From contig NZ_CP115484.1 of assembly GCF_027627475.1 (NCBI RefSeq), positions 1,968,001 to 2,032,000 of the forward strand: a stretch of DNA of 64,000 nt. Direction: 5' to 3'. The first letter of the stretch is position 1. Each line of letters begins with the position of its first letter. The notes below the pieces were generated by a model, which saw only the letters and a list, made by a program, of their open reading frames with translations, made no database searches and was not told where the DNA came from. This DNA comes from Paenibacillus sp. SYP-B4298. Its GTDB lineage: Bacteria > Bacillota > Bacilli > Paenibacillales > Paenibacillaceae. Of the stretch, positions 43,148 through 50,650 are shown piece by piece. The translations under genes were made by a program, and so were the position numbers.

Positions 43148-44344
43148 CTATGCTTGTTGTGTGCTGCGATGCTTCTCTGGCTGCTTGCTGCCAATTCGAA
43201 GCTGTATCACAATCATCACGATGACCAGGATTGCCAGACCATAGATGGCAGACGTATAGCCTCCGAATCTGTCGTGCATCACGCCGACAAACAGCGGCCC
43301 GAGTGAGGCGATCATGTAGCCGCCAGATTGGGTCATGGCAGACAGTGAGCTTGCTTCCTCCGCATCGGCCGCCTCATCGATCGGCAGCATCAGAGCGATC
43401 GGGAACAGTCCGCCAGCACCTAGCCCCAGCACGATGGCAATCAGCCATGGCGATGCGTGAAGCAGCAGAAGCAGCAGACCGATCAGCTCCAGGAGCGAGC
43501 AGGCAACGAGCCATACGCCACGGCGCTGATAGCGGCTGATGAGGAGTGGCATGAGCAGGCTCATCGGAATCTGCACCACGGTGAATAGCGTCAGCACCGA
43601 GCCGGCTGTCTGCCTGCTGGCGCCCATCTCCTCCACGATCGGTGCGAGCCATGCCGTCATCGAATAGAAGATGACAGCCATCAGCCCGAAGAAGCCCGTC
43701 AGCAGCCAGGCGCGCTTGCTGCGCAGCGGCAGTCCTGCTCGCTTGGCTTGCGGCGTCGTCTGCACAGCGGGCTCATCCGAGCCAGCTACCCGCTGCTTCG
43801 GCTTGATCGGCCGCCACCAGAATAGAAGAGCGGCGAAGGCGAGCACCGACCAGGAGGCAGCGGATGCCTGCCAGGAATCATTGAGTGCGGATTGCAGCGG
43901 CACAGCCAGCGCGGCGCCGAGTCCCGCTCCGATGACCAGTGACATTGAATAGACACCGACTATAGCGGTGGGATTGTCAAAATGACGCTTGACGAACCCG
44001 GATAGCAGCGGTCCTGTAATCGCGATGCCGATCCCGGCGACAAGAGCGGTTAGCAGCAGCATCCAGCCCGTGGAGGCGGCGAATCTCGCCGCGGTAGCGC
44101 CGCCGATGAGCAGCAGGCAGCAGGCTACCGTCCGCTCCAAGCCGAAGCGGGAGCTGAGCTTTACGGCTGCAGGGGCGAAAAAGCCCATGCACAGTACAGG
44201 AAGCGAGGTCAGCAGGCTGGCGAGTGCTCCACTCATGCCAAGCGACTCGCGGATCGTTTCGAGCAGCGGCGAGACAGATGAAATGGCCGGACGAAGATTC
44301 AGTGAAGCAAGGAATAAGGCGGTTAGCAAAAATAGAAAACGCAT
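43148..44344 (-). CDS. CynX/NimT-family MFS transporter
   Basis: 398 residues from ATG 44344, which has GGAGATGAG upstream. Twelve hydrophobic helices; start LASLNLRPAISSVSPLL is characteristic of the cyanate/2-nitroimidazole transporter group (CynX, NimT, YycB). The conserved GPLL and GSVL stretches fit. Probably an efflux or uptake carrier for small anions or drugs. Divergent from a LysR gene that likely controls it. Confidence 0.8.
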   Translation of the reverse strand: MRFLFLLTALFLASLNLRPAISSVSPLLETIRESLGMSGALASLLTSLPVLCMGFFAPAAVKLSSRFGLERTVACCLLLIGGATAARFAASTGWMLLLTALVAGIGIAITGPLLSGFVKRHFDNPTAIVGVYSMSLVIGAGLGAALAVPLQSALNDSWQASAASWSVLAFAALLFWWRPIKPKQRVAGSDEPAVQTTPQAKRAGLPLRSKRAWLLTGFFGLMAVIFYSMTAWLAPIVEEMGASRQTAGSVLTLFTVVQIPMSLLMPLLISRYQRRGVWLVACSLLELIGLLLLLLHASPWLIAIVLGLGAGGLFPIALMLPIDEAADAEEASSLSAMTQSGGYMIASLGPLFVGVMHDRFGGYTSAIYGLAILVIVMIVIQLRIGSKQPEKHRSTQQA

Positions 44345-44515
44345 GGCTGTCTCATCTCCATATGATGTATTGCATCGCATCCGTTTATCCGCACAACACT
44401 GTGCTGTGCTATGGATACTGTAGCATCTTCAAGTGTATAGGGAAGAATATGATTGATCAATATGATTATTTCTATTATTATCATAGATACAATCAATGAT
44501 TCGGAGGGGATGAGC

Positions 44516-45394
44516 ATGGAAATTCGCCAGCTCCGTTACTTTATGGCTGTATGCGAGGAGATGCACTTCACGAAGGCCGCGGACAAGATCGGCATCTCCC
44601 AGCCGACGCTAAGCCAGCAGATACGAGCATTGGAGGATGAGCTGAACATCCCGCTGTTTGATCGGCTAGGCAAAAGGATTGCCCTGACAGAGGCAGGCAA
44701 GCTGCTGCTGCATTACAGTACCCAGATTGAGCGCAACCTTCAGAATGCGCAGGAGGCCATTGCAGAGCTGCGGCAGATGCAGCGCGGTGTGTTGCGAATC
44801 GCTGTGCTGCCGTCCGATCTGGACTATCGGATTACCGAGCTGCTGACGACATATCACAGGGAATATCCGTCCATCAAGCTCCAGGTGATCGCCTCAGTCG
44901 AGATTGTGCAGCAGGTGCTGGACAATGAGGTCGATCTGGGAATCAGCCTGGAGGGAGAGCCGGATGAGAGGCTCGTAAGCATCCCGCTATGCAGGGAGGA
45001 CTATGTGCTGGTCGTCTCTGAGGGCCATCCACTGTATGGCAGACAGCAGCCGATTATGCTGGAGGAGCTGAGGACACTACCAACGATTATGTATCCGCAA
45101 GGGTATATCGGTCGTGACATTGTCGAGCAATATACACGTCGACGCGGCTTCTTGCTCAACACACAGATGGAGACGACCTCGGCAACCTCGGTGCTTAGTC
45201 TCGTCAAGGCGAACCAGGGAGCCACCATCCAGCCTTGGCCGCTCATCGTTCAGATGGGCGATCCTGCGTTGCACTGTATTCCCATAATTGAGGAGACGCC
45301 TTGTCGGAAGCTGGAGATTATCCATCGTTCAGATCGTTATATGGGGCAGGCAGCGAGGCAGTTCATGCAGCGTGTGATCCGCTTCTTTACGTAA
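44516..45394 (+). CDS. LysR-family regulator (CynR-like)
   Basis: 292 residues from ATG 44516; GGAGGGG touches ATG 44510 but is six bases from ATG 44516. Helix-turn-helix at about 2-60 (MEIRQLRYFMAVCEEMHF, KAADKIGISQPTLSQQ), then the effector domain. The 170-base gap to the divergent MFS gene holds an ATTGAT...ATCAAT dyad (from about 44451) that could include its site. Inferred to regulate the carrier. Confidence 0.82.
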   Translation: MEIRQLRYFMAVCEEMHFTKAADKIGISQPTLSQQIRALEDELNIPLFDRLGKRIALTEAGKLLLHYSTQIERNLQNAQEAIAELRQMQRGVLRIAVLPSDLDYRITELLTTYHREYPSIKLQVIASVEIVQQVLDNEVDLGISLEGEPDERLVSIPLCREDYVLVVSEGHPLYGRQQPIMLEELRTLPTIMYPQGYIGRDIVEQYTRRRGFLLNTQMETTSATSVLSLVKANQGATIQPWPLIVQMGDPALHCIPIIEETPCRKLEIIHRSDRYMGQAARQFMQRVIRFFT

Positions 45395-45406
45395 AGAGGC
45401 GGACTA

Positions 45407-45435
45407 TTGACAACGAAATTAATAATCGTTATCAT
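45407..45435 (+). promoter_or_regulatory. SigA promoter with overlapping Fur box for the FhuF-like gene
   Basis: TTGACA (45407-45412), 17-base spacer, TATCAT (45430-45435). The Fur-type 15-mer TAATAATCGTTATCA (45420-45434) covers the spacer and -10, so iron-loaded Fur would block RNA polymerase. Confidence 0.78.
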
Positions 45436-45580
45436 TAAGCAAGCAGATGGAAATGATTGCTTGCGCTCGAATTCGTTTCGGCGCGAAACGAAGCTATGCC
45501 AGCCCAAGCCAGTACCCGGTTGAACATGTCGACCGGGGATTCGTGCTGAGCTGAAGCTGCTGGCATGAGGGGGGACATCG

Positions 45581-46384
45581 ATGAATGAAGGAATGGATTG
45601 GATGCTGATTGAGCAAAACTTAAATATATCGCCTACAGGTGCTGCTGAGCCCCTCGCGGAATTACCGGCAGCCATGCTGCTGGATCATGAGCAAGCCAGA
45701 ACGATGCTGGAGCAGGCCGGTGCTGCTGTCCGTGCTGACGGGCTCGTACTGCCGGCTTCCTTTGCCGGGTTAAGCGTGTATTACTTGTTCGCCGCATCGA
45801 TAATAATGATGGCGCAGAGCAACCGCCTGCCGGATCTATCAATGGATAATCTGACCCTTCAACTAGAACGCTATGGAGATGATCACGCCCATCTTCGCTA
45901 TCTTGTTCATCGGCCATCTGGACAAGAGCTGCCGGAGGAACCGGAGGCGATGGAGGCGTTCGTGGAACAGGAGGTTACAAGGTATATTCAGGAGGTTATG
46001 GTACCGCTGGTTGAAGGGATAGCCGAGGCTGCAGGAGTCAAGAGCGCCATGATCTGGAACCAGTTCAGCGGTCAGTATACGTATCTGAATAAGTTGTTCT
46101 TCATGCAAGTCCAGGATGTTCAGGCGCAGGCGCGCTTCGAGCGAATCTATGATCTGATTCTGAATCGGGTGTCGCCAGAGGTGTTCGGTCGCCGCAGACA
46201 CCCATTTGTTCACAAGCCACGCTACATCGACAATCCTGCGAACTCGGAGGAGAAGTGGATGATTCGTTCCTCCTGCTGCATGTACTACGCAAGAGAGAAC
46301 GGCCGCAAATGCTTCACCTGCCCGAAGATGACACCTTCTGAGCTGGAGGAACGCAAGCAGGAGCTGCTTGCTTCTGCCAAGTAG
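45581..46384 (+). CDS. fhuF: FhuF-like siderophore-iron reductase (Fe-S protein)
   Basis: 267 residues, ATG 45581 after GAGGGGGGAC. The C-terminus has the FhuF iron-sulfur pattern CC-x10-C-x2-C (residues about 232-247: SSCCMYY, KCFTCPKM). The N-terminal part is helical without a known motif. FhuF releases iron from imported ferric siderophores by reduction in the cytoplasm. Control by Fur and a free-standing position support this. Siderophore type unknown; iron-siderophore binding genes occur at 50651 and 51705. Confidence 0.83.
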   Translation: MNEGMDWMLIEQNLNISPTGAAEPLAELPAAMLLDHEQARTMLEQAGAAVRADGLVLPASFAGLSVYYLFAASIIMMAQSNRLPDLSMDNLTLQLERYGDDHAHLRYLVHRPSGQELPEEPEAMEAFVEQEVTRYIQEVMVPLVEGIAEAAGVKSAMIWNQFSGQYTYLNKLFFMQVQDVQAQARFERIYDLILNRVSPEVFGRRRHPFVHKPRYIDNPANSEEKWMIRSSCCMYYARENGRKCFTCPKMTPSELEERKQELLASAK

Positions 46385-46401
46385 ACAGCAGGACAGACAT
46401 A

Positions 46402-46444
46402 CGAACCCCCCGTTTATGGCGATCAGCCGTGAACGGGGGGTTCG
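46402..46444. terminator. Bidirectional hairpin between convergent genes, no U-tract
   Basis: CGAACCCCCCGTT (46402-46414) pairs perfectly with AACGGGGGGTTCG (46432-46444). It serves the FhuF-like gene and the convergent MFS gene. Confidence 0.75.
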
Positions 46445-46459
46445 CTATGTGTCTTCAGA

Positions 46460-47839
46460 TCAACTGCGAACGGGTGAATGCTGCTGTTGCCGCTGCACTA
46501 GGCGATAGAACAGGGAGACGATGAGAGATAGCAGACTCACGCCAGCCATGCCCCAAAATAGCAGGGTGAATGCACCCGGCAGCTCGGCTGGCGAATATGC
46601 GCCAAGCACGCTGCTGCTCAACGCCACGCTGAAGGCGCCGCTGAAGAACTGCAGTAGTTGGAACAGTCCCATTCCCGATCCGATATGCTCGCTCGGAAGC
46701 ACCCTTGACAGTTCATTGGACACACTGGCATTGAGAGCGGAGAAGCTGATGATCAATAGGGAGTAAAAGAGCATAATGGCATAGTGCGACAGGTTGCCAA
46801 GCAGTGCGAACAGTACACCGGCTGCCAGCAGCAGCCACGGCGCCACGCGGAACAACGGCTCATTGCCGAAGCGGTCGATGGCTCGTCCGATGTAATTGGC
46901 GGCGAGCATGGACAGCAGGGCGCCAGGAAATAGTACAAAGCCAGATTCATTCGGTGTCAGGTGAAATACATGCGACAGCAACTGCGGCAGCAAAAACAGA
47001 GCGGCAAAATTGTTGATGTAGGCCGTTATGCCCAGCAGCGTTAGCAGCAGGTAGGGGCGATTGCGCAGCAGCACCGGTTGAACAAACGGATGCGCTGTTC
47101 GGCGGATGCGCAGCCAAAAGAACGCCAGGGCGGCAATGCCTAAGGCAAGCACAGCAGCCAAGCGGCTCGTCAGGAACAGCAGCAGTCCAGTCGAGCCGAT
47201 GCCGAGCAGCACCGCTCCCGGCCAGTCGAAGCTTCCCTTGCGCGGCTGCTCCTGCGGCAGCAGCTTCAGAAAGACCGGAATGAACAGCAGGGAGATGCCG
47301 GTGATTAGAAACAGCGTGTTCCAGCCCAGATATTGTGTAATGGCTCCGCCAGCCACCGGGCCGAGCCCAAGTCCGAGCGAGGCGGCCGAGCTGATGAGCG
47401 CCATAGCTTTGCCGCGGCGTTCGAGCGGAATATAACGGGTGATAAACACGATCGCAAGGCTCATCACCGAGCCAGCGCCTGCAGATTGCACCAGTCGGGC
47501 CACCAGCAGCAGCCCGAAGCTATGGCTGAAGAAGCCCAGTATCGATGCCCCGCCCAGGCAGCTAAGAGCGATGACGAGCAGCCGCTTGATCGGCACGAAG
47601 TCAGACAAGCGGCTGTACGTGATCGAGGCGATGGCGAACAGGATTGAATATCCGGTTACAATCCATGAGGCCGTCGTGGACGCCAGTCCGAATTCCTTCG
47701 CTACCTGCGGCAGGGCCAGATTGAACATCATGGTGTTCATAATTACGAGAACGAGTGTGGCCCCCATAAGCGGGATGATCAGCTTTTCCCGGAGGCTGTG
47801 TATTTCGTCAGAATTGTTGGCAGATCGTGAAGAAGACAT
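46460..47839 (-). CDS. MFS drug-efflux transporter (DHA2-like)
   Basis: 459 residues, ATG 47839 after CGGAGGGAAAACC. About fourteen hydrophobic segments; motif A-like DFVPIKRLLV near residue 85, antiporter motif C GLGLGPVAGGAI near residue 155. Start LIIPLMGATLVLVIMNTMMFNLALP is typical of DHA2 exporters. Likely proton-driven export of a drug or dye. Divergent from an ArsR-like regulator, with a dyad operator between them. Confidence 0.83.
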   Translation of the reverse strand: MSSSRSANNSDEIHSLREKLIIPLMGATLVLVIMNTMMFNLALPQVAKEFGLASTTASWIVTGYSILFAIASITYSRLSDFVPIKRLLVIALSCLGGASILGFFSHSFGLLLVARLVQSAGAGSVMSLAIVFITRYIPLERRGKAMALISSAASLGLGLGPVAGGAITQYLGWNTLFLITGISLLFIPVFLKLLPQEQPRKGSFDWPGAVLLGIGSTGLLLFLTSRLAAVLALGIAALAFFWLRIRRTAHPFVQPVLLRNRPYLLLTLLGITAYINNFAALFLLPQLLSHVFHLTPNESGFVLFPGALLSMLAANYIGRAIDRFGNEPLFRVAPWLLLAAGVLFALLGNLSHYAIMLFYSLLIISFSALNASVSNELSRVLPSEHIGSGMGLFQLLQFFSGAFSVALSSSVLGAYSPAELPGAFTLLFWGMAGVSLLSLIVSLFYRLVQRQQQHSPVRS

Positions 47840-47864
47840 TGGTTTTCCCTCCGAATTACGTAAT

Positions 47865-47882
47865 GTTCGATCATTGTCGAAC
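47865..47882. promoter_or_regulatory. Operator-like dyad between the MFS and ArsR-like genes
   Basis: GTTCGA-N6-TCGAAC, a perfect 6-6-6 inverted repeat 26 bases from the MFS start codon. Likely binding site of the divergent ArsR-like regulator. Confidence 0.55.
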
Positions 47883-47904
47883 TATAAAAATATAGCATGA
47901 GATA

Positions 47905-47913
47905 TGATACAAT
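47905..47913 (+). promoter_or_regulatory. Extended -10 promoter of the ArsR-like gene
   Basis: TGATACAAT: TG, one base, then TACAAT (47908-47913). No good -35. About 46 bases before the start codon. Confidence 0.4.
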
Positions 47914-47958
47914 GCAATAAGCAGGATTACTGAGGGATGGAGGGGAGGAGGAGCCGTG

Positions 47959-48357
47959 ATGAGAAAGCTGTATCATCCTGATCGGGATACTATTCAGCTA
48001 ACAGCAATCTTTGCCGCTCTGAGCGACCCGCTTCGGCTGCAGCTTGTCCAGGATGTGGCCAGCGCCGGGGAGCAGGCGTGTGGCGCCTTCCAGTATCCGA
48101 TCGCCAAGTCCACCATGACGCATCATGTCCGCGCGCTGCGCGAGGCGGGGGTGTTGAGGGTGCGTATCCAAGGTACACAGCATTTTCTGTCCTTGCGCAG
48201 GGCCGATCTGGAGGATCGCTTCCCCGGGCTGCTGGAGCTGGTGCTGGCATCGGATCGGGAGCCGCTGCTACGGCATACGGCAGCAGCTAGCGGGGAAGTG
48301 GAGCTGCAGGCGGATGAGGCGGAGGGCGAGATGGCTAAAGCTGAACAACGACGTTAA
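47959..48357 (+). CDS. ArsR-like winged-helix regulator
   Basis: 132 residues; ATG 47959 (or GTG 47956) after AGGGGAGGAGGAG. Winged helix at about 12-85: IFAALSDPLRLQLV, the recognition helix near STMTHHVRALREAGVL and the wing RVRIQGTQHFLSLRR. There is only one Cys and no metal-binding CxC or His cluster, so it is probably not a metal sensor. Likely repressor of the divergent MFS exporter and of itself. Confidence 0.8.
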   Translation: MRKLYHPDRDTIQLTAIFAALSDPLRLQLVQDVASAGEQACGAFQYPIAKSTMTHHVRALREAGVLRVRIQGTQHFLSLRRADLEDRFPGLLELVLASDREPLLRHTAAASGEVELQADEAEGEMAKAEQRR

Positions 48358-48377
48358 CATTAAAAGGGGAGTTATCG

Positions 48378-48725
48378 ATGTACGAAATAGATATTCATCT
48401 CTATGAGGACTGGCTGGCTACTGTACGGCAGATCTTTGCCGGTTCAGGGCAGCCATTGCCAGCGGAGGCTACGGATAAGCAGGTTGGACTGGCTTATTAT
48501 ATCCAGAATGCAGCAGATCTGGAGGAGGCGGAGCGGCTGCGCGCCGCCAATGAGGAGCGACTGAACCAGTTGGAGCAGACGATCAGGGATAATCTGGAGC
48601 AGGTGATCGCCCCGGACATTCTCCAGCGGACAGGGTATGATGGAAGCCGCTTTTGCTTCCGATGGGTATTCAACCAGGGCGAGCATATCGTAGAGGAGTG
48701 CTCGCAGTACCGCATCTCGCTGTAG
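48378..48725 (+). CDS. Uncharacterised 115-residue protein
   Basis: I do not recognise this protein. ATG 48378 is preceded by AAGGGGAGTTATC, 20 bases after the regulator stop, so it is probably in the same transcript. Sequence features: acidic N-terminus (YEIDIHLYEDWL), a helical central coiled-coil-like stretch (ADLEEAERLRAANEERLNQL, about 52-75) and a beta-strand end (SRFCFRWVFNQGEHIVEE). No signal peptide or membrane helix. Confidence 0.65.
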   Translation: MYEIDIHLYEDWLATVRQIFAGSGQPLPAEATDKQVGLAYYIQNAADLEEAERLRAANEERLNQLEQTIRDNLEQVIAPDILQRTGYDGSRFCFRWVFNQGEHIVEECSQYRISL

Positions 48726-48886
48726 GCGGGGAGCAGATAGGTACAAGCCGAAGTACAGGCAGGCTACCGGATAACGGATATGATAGATATGTTAAGCAAC
48801 GCTGCTGAACGGGCGGGCGCACAGCAGGTATACGGGCTGTGGCGAATTACGCATGCTTGCTCCGCGCCCTCCTGTCCGCAGCATGC

Positions 48887-49876
48887 TTATAGCTTCACAA
48901 TTGTCCGTCCACGCAACCGTCCCTGAAGGATCGCATCCAGTCGCTCGGGGAGCTGGTCAAGCGCGATTTCCTCTGTTACCTCGTCTAGCGCCGCCCCAAG
49001 CTTTCGATCCGCAGCCAGTCGGCTCCAGATAGCGAGCCGTGTCTCCATCGCGCAAGCTACAGAATCGATACCGAGCAGGCTGACGCCTCGCAGGATGAAG
49101 GGATACACCGTCAACGGCAGCTCGCTGCTCCCGGCAAGCCCGCAAGCGGCCACCGCTCCGCCATAGCGCACGGTGCTGATGACATGCGCCAGTGTCGAGC
49201 CGCCCACTGTATCGACAGCCCCAGCCCAGCGCTGCTTGCCGAGCGTGGCGGGCGATGACGGCGCAACCGCTGCTCTGTCCAGCACATGGACAGCTCCAAG
49301 CGCCCGCAGGTAATGGTGCTCGTCCGACTTGCCGGTGCTGGCTGCCACTTCATAGCCGTGCGCAGCAAGCATCGCGACAGCCAGGCTGCCAACGCCCCCG
49401 GTAGCGCCGGTTACGAGCACAGGCCCATTCTGCGGCTGCACGCCAAGATGCTGCAGTCGATCTACGGCGAGCGCCGCGGTAAAGCCGGCAGTGCCGTATT
49501 GCATCGCCTGTCGCAAGGTCATGCCATGCGGCAGCGGGACGATCCAGTCGGCCGGAACCCTGGCATACTGACTGAAGCCGCCTGGATGCGACACGCCCAG
49601 CCCATAGCCTGTAACTAGCACCTGATCACCAGGCTTGAAGCGCGCATCGCTTGAGGCCTCGACGATACCGGCAAGGTCTATCCCTGGGATAAACGGGTAA
49701 GCCTTCACAATCTTGCTGTCGGGAACGGCAGCCAGGCCATCCTTGTAATTGACGCTGGAATAGGCCACCTGTATCGTGACCTCGCCCTCAAGGAGCTGCT
49801 CCAAGGTTTGCTTCACGACCCCGCGTTGGAATTCCCCATGTTGGTTGTCCACTACAAAAGCTGTAAAGGTTGTCAT
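48887..49876 (-). CDS. YhdH/AcuI-family NADPH oxidoreductase (acrylyl-CoA reductase type)
   Basis: 329 residues from ATG 49876, which follows AAGGAGGGTGATC; the frame at 49900 lacks a ribosome site. Medium-chain dehydrogenase fold without zinc ligands: SSVNYKDGLA near residue 40, PFIPGIDLAG near residue 62, GGFSQYARVPADW near residue 98, VTGATGGVGSLAVAML near residue 150 and GLAGSSELPLTVYPFILRG near residue 242. These are hallmarks of the YhdH/AcuI quinone reductase-like group, which reduces acrylyl-CoA or related enones. Monocistronic. Confidence 0.85.
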   Translation of the reverse strand: MTTFTAFVVDNQHGEFQRGVVKQTLEQLLEGEVTIQVAYSSVNYKDGLAAVPDSKIVKAYPFIPGIDLAGIVEASSDARFKPGDQVLVTGYGLGVSHPGGFSQYARVPADWIVPLPHGMTLRQAMQYGTAGFTAALAVDRLQHLGVQPQNGPVLVTGATGGVGSLAVAMLAAHGYEVAASTGKSDEHHYLRALGAVHVLDRAAVAPSSPATLGKQRWAGAVDTVGGSTLAHVISTVRYGGAVAACGLAGSSELPLTVYPFILRGVSLLGIDSVACAMETRLAIWSRLAADRKLGAALDEVTEEIALDQLPERLDAILQGRLRGRTIVKL

Positions 49877-49958
49877 GTAGATCACCCTCCTTGCTCCCAT
49901 TATATATCAAAGTCAGAGGAGGAAGCGGAGGACGGCTGTGTCGACTTGCGTAACGTTG

Positions 49959-50276
49959 CTATTTCCTAATAAACGCTTCAATAAGATCGCTGACGCTTAC
50001 ATCGCCCAGGTCCTCGACGAGTTGGTCGGCCTTGGTCTTTTTGCGCAGCGAGCCTTGAAGGACGATCTGTATATTTTGATCCCTGTCCACCAGTACGGAC
50101 AAGACTTCGAGAGCGCCTGTGAGCAAGCCAATGACAACAGCAACCTGCTGCGGGGACAGCTTGGGCTGCTTGCTGTTGGTCTTGTTGCCATTTTTGCCGT
50201 TGCCGTTACATTTTCCGTTCCCATTCCCATTGCCATTTCCGTTGCCATTACTGCTGATGCTGCCTCTTCTGGCCAT
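49959..50276 (-). CDS. Small protein with N-terminal Asn-Gly repeat tract
   Basis: 105 residues. Residues about 9-31 are an Asn-Gly run (SSNGNGNGNGNG, then KCNGNGKNGN), followed by a conserved-looking domain KLSPQQVAVVIGLLTGALEV and DRDQNIQIVLQGSL. I recall similar uncharacterised proteins in Paenibacillus but no function. The start ATG 50276 follows GGCGGTGAG. The gene lies 17 bases after the 41-residue gene below, so they form one unit. The overlapping opposite-strand frame is judged a shadow because its second half is a translation of the Asn-Gly repeat. Confidence 0.65.
   Translation of the reverse strand: MARRGSISSNGNGNGNGNGNGKCNGNGKNGNKTNSKQPKLSPQQVAVVIGLLTGALEVLSVLVDRDQNIQIVLQGSLRKKTKADQLVEDLGDVSVSDLIEAFIRK
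50184..50249 (-). repeat. Hexanucleotide-like microsatellite encoding (Asn-Gly)n
   Basis: A run of AAYGGN-type hexamers in the minus strand inside the small gene. Slippage here would change the tract by two residues and keep the frame. Confidence 0.7.
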
Positions 50277-50293
50277 GCGAGCTCACCGCCTAC

Positions 50294-50419
50294 TCAGACA
50301 ATAATGGTGCTCGAATCGGGCTGGCTGCTCCCGTCTGTTCCGATCCCCGCGATAAAAGAACCGATAATAACAAACACAACAATGAATGTGACTAATCGTA
50401 TCCGATCATCTTCCGTCAT
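50294..50419 (-). CDS. 41-residue single-helix membrane peptide
   Basis: Short frame read by eye: MTEDDRIRLVTFIVVFVI begins it, then a hydrophobic helix to about residue 27 and a polar tail ending SSTIIV. ATG 50419 is preceded by AGGTGGTGCCAG. It ends 17 bases before the Asn-Gly protein gene. Good ribosome site, one clean membrane helix and tight spacing argue for a real gene. Function unknown. Confidence 0.55.
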   Translation of the reverse strand: MTEDDRIRLVTFIVVFVIIGSFIAGIGTDGSSQPDSSTIIV

Positions 50420-50454
50420 CTGGCACCACCTGACCTGTAAGAGATTGATATGTT

Positions 50455-50462
50455 ATTGTATG
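50455..50462 (-). promoter_or_regulatory. Possible mother-cell sigma (SigE/SigK-like) -10 for the small-protein unit
   Basis: Minus strand CATACAAT followed by AA matches the SigK/SigE -10 pattern; GAACC about 15-16 bases upstream is a weak SigK-like -35. It lies about 36 bases from ATG 50419. The rest of 50463-50567 shows nothing. Confidence 0.3.
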
Positions 50463-50567
50463 AAATTTGGTTCCGTTGGTTCGAATATCGGGCGGATGTG
50501 GGGGAGGAATTGGAGGAATAGGGGTTCTCTTCTTACGTTTGTATAAGAAATCATGAAGGAAAGTGTA

Positions 50568-50596
50568 TTGCCCTCCTATCGGGAGTAGGCTACACT
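50568..50596 (+). promoter_or_regulatory. SigA promoter of the iron-siderophore binding-protein gene
   Basis: TTGCCC (50568-50573), 17-base spacer, TACACT (50591-50596). Confidence 0.6.
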
Positions 50597-50610
50597 AAAA
50601 AAGTTGAAAT

Positions 50611-50625
50611 TGAGAATGATAATCA
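50611..50625. promoter_or_regulatory. Fur box
   Basis: TGAGAATGATAATCA matches the 7-1-7 Fur pattern at 13 of 15 positions and lies just after the predicted transcription start. Confidence 0.8.
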
Positions 50626-50650
50626 ATTAAAATAGGGGTGGACGAAGGCA

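Noticed and set aside
49938-50546. 202-codon open frame on the plus strand across the Asn-Gly repeat region
   Set aside because: No ribosome site; its second half is the reverse translation of the repeat and looks like artificial hydrophobic Val/Pro/Ile runs. The minus-strand genes explain the region better.
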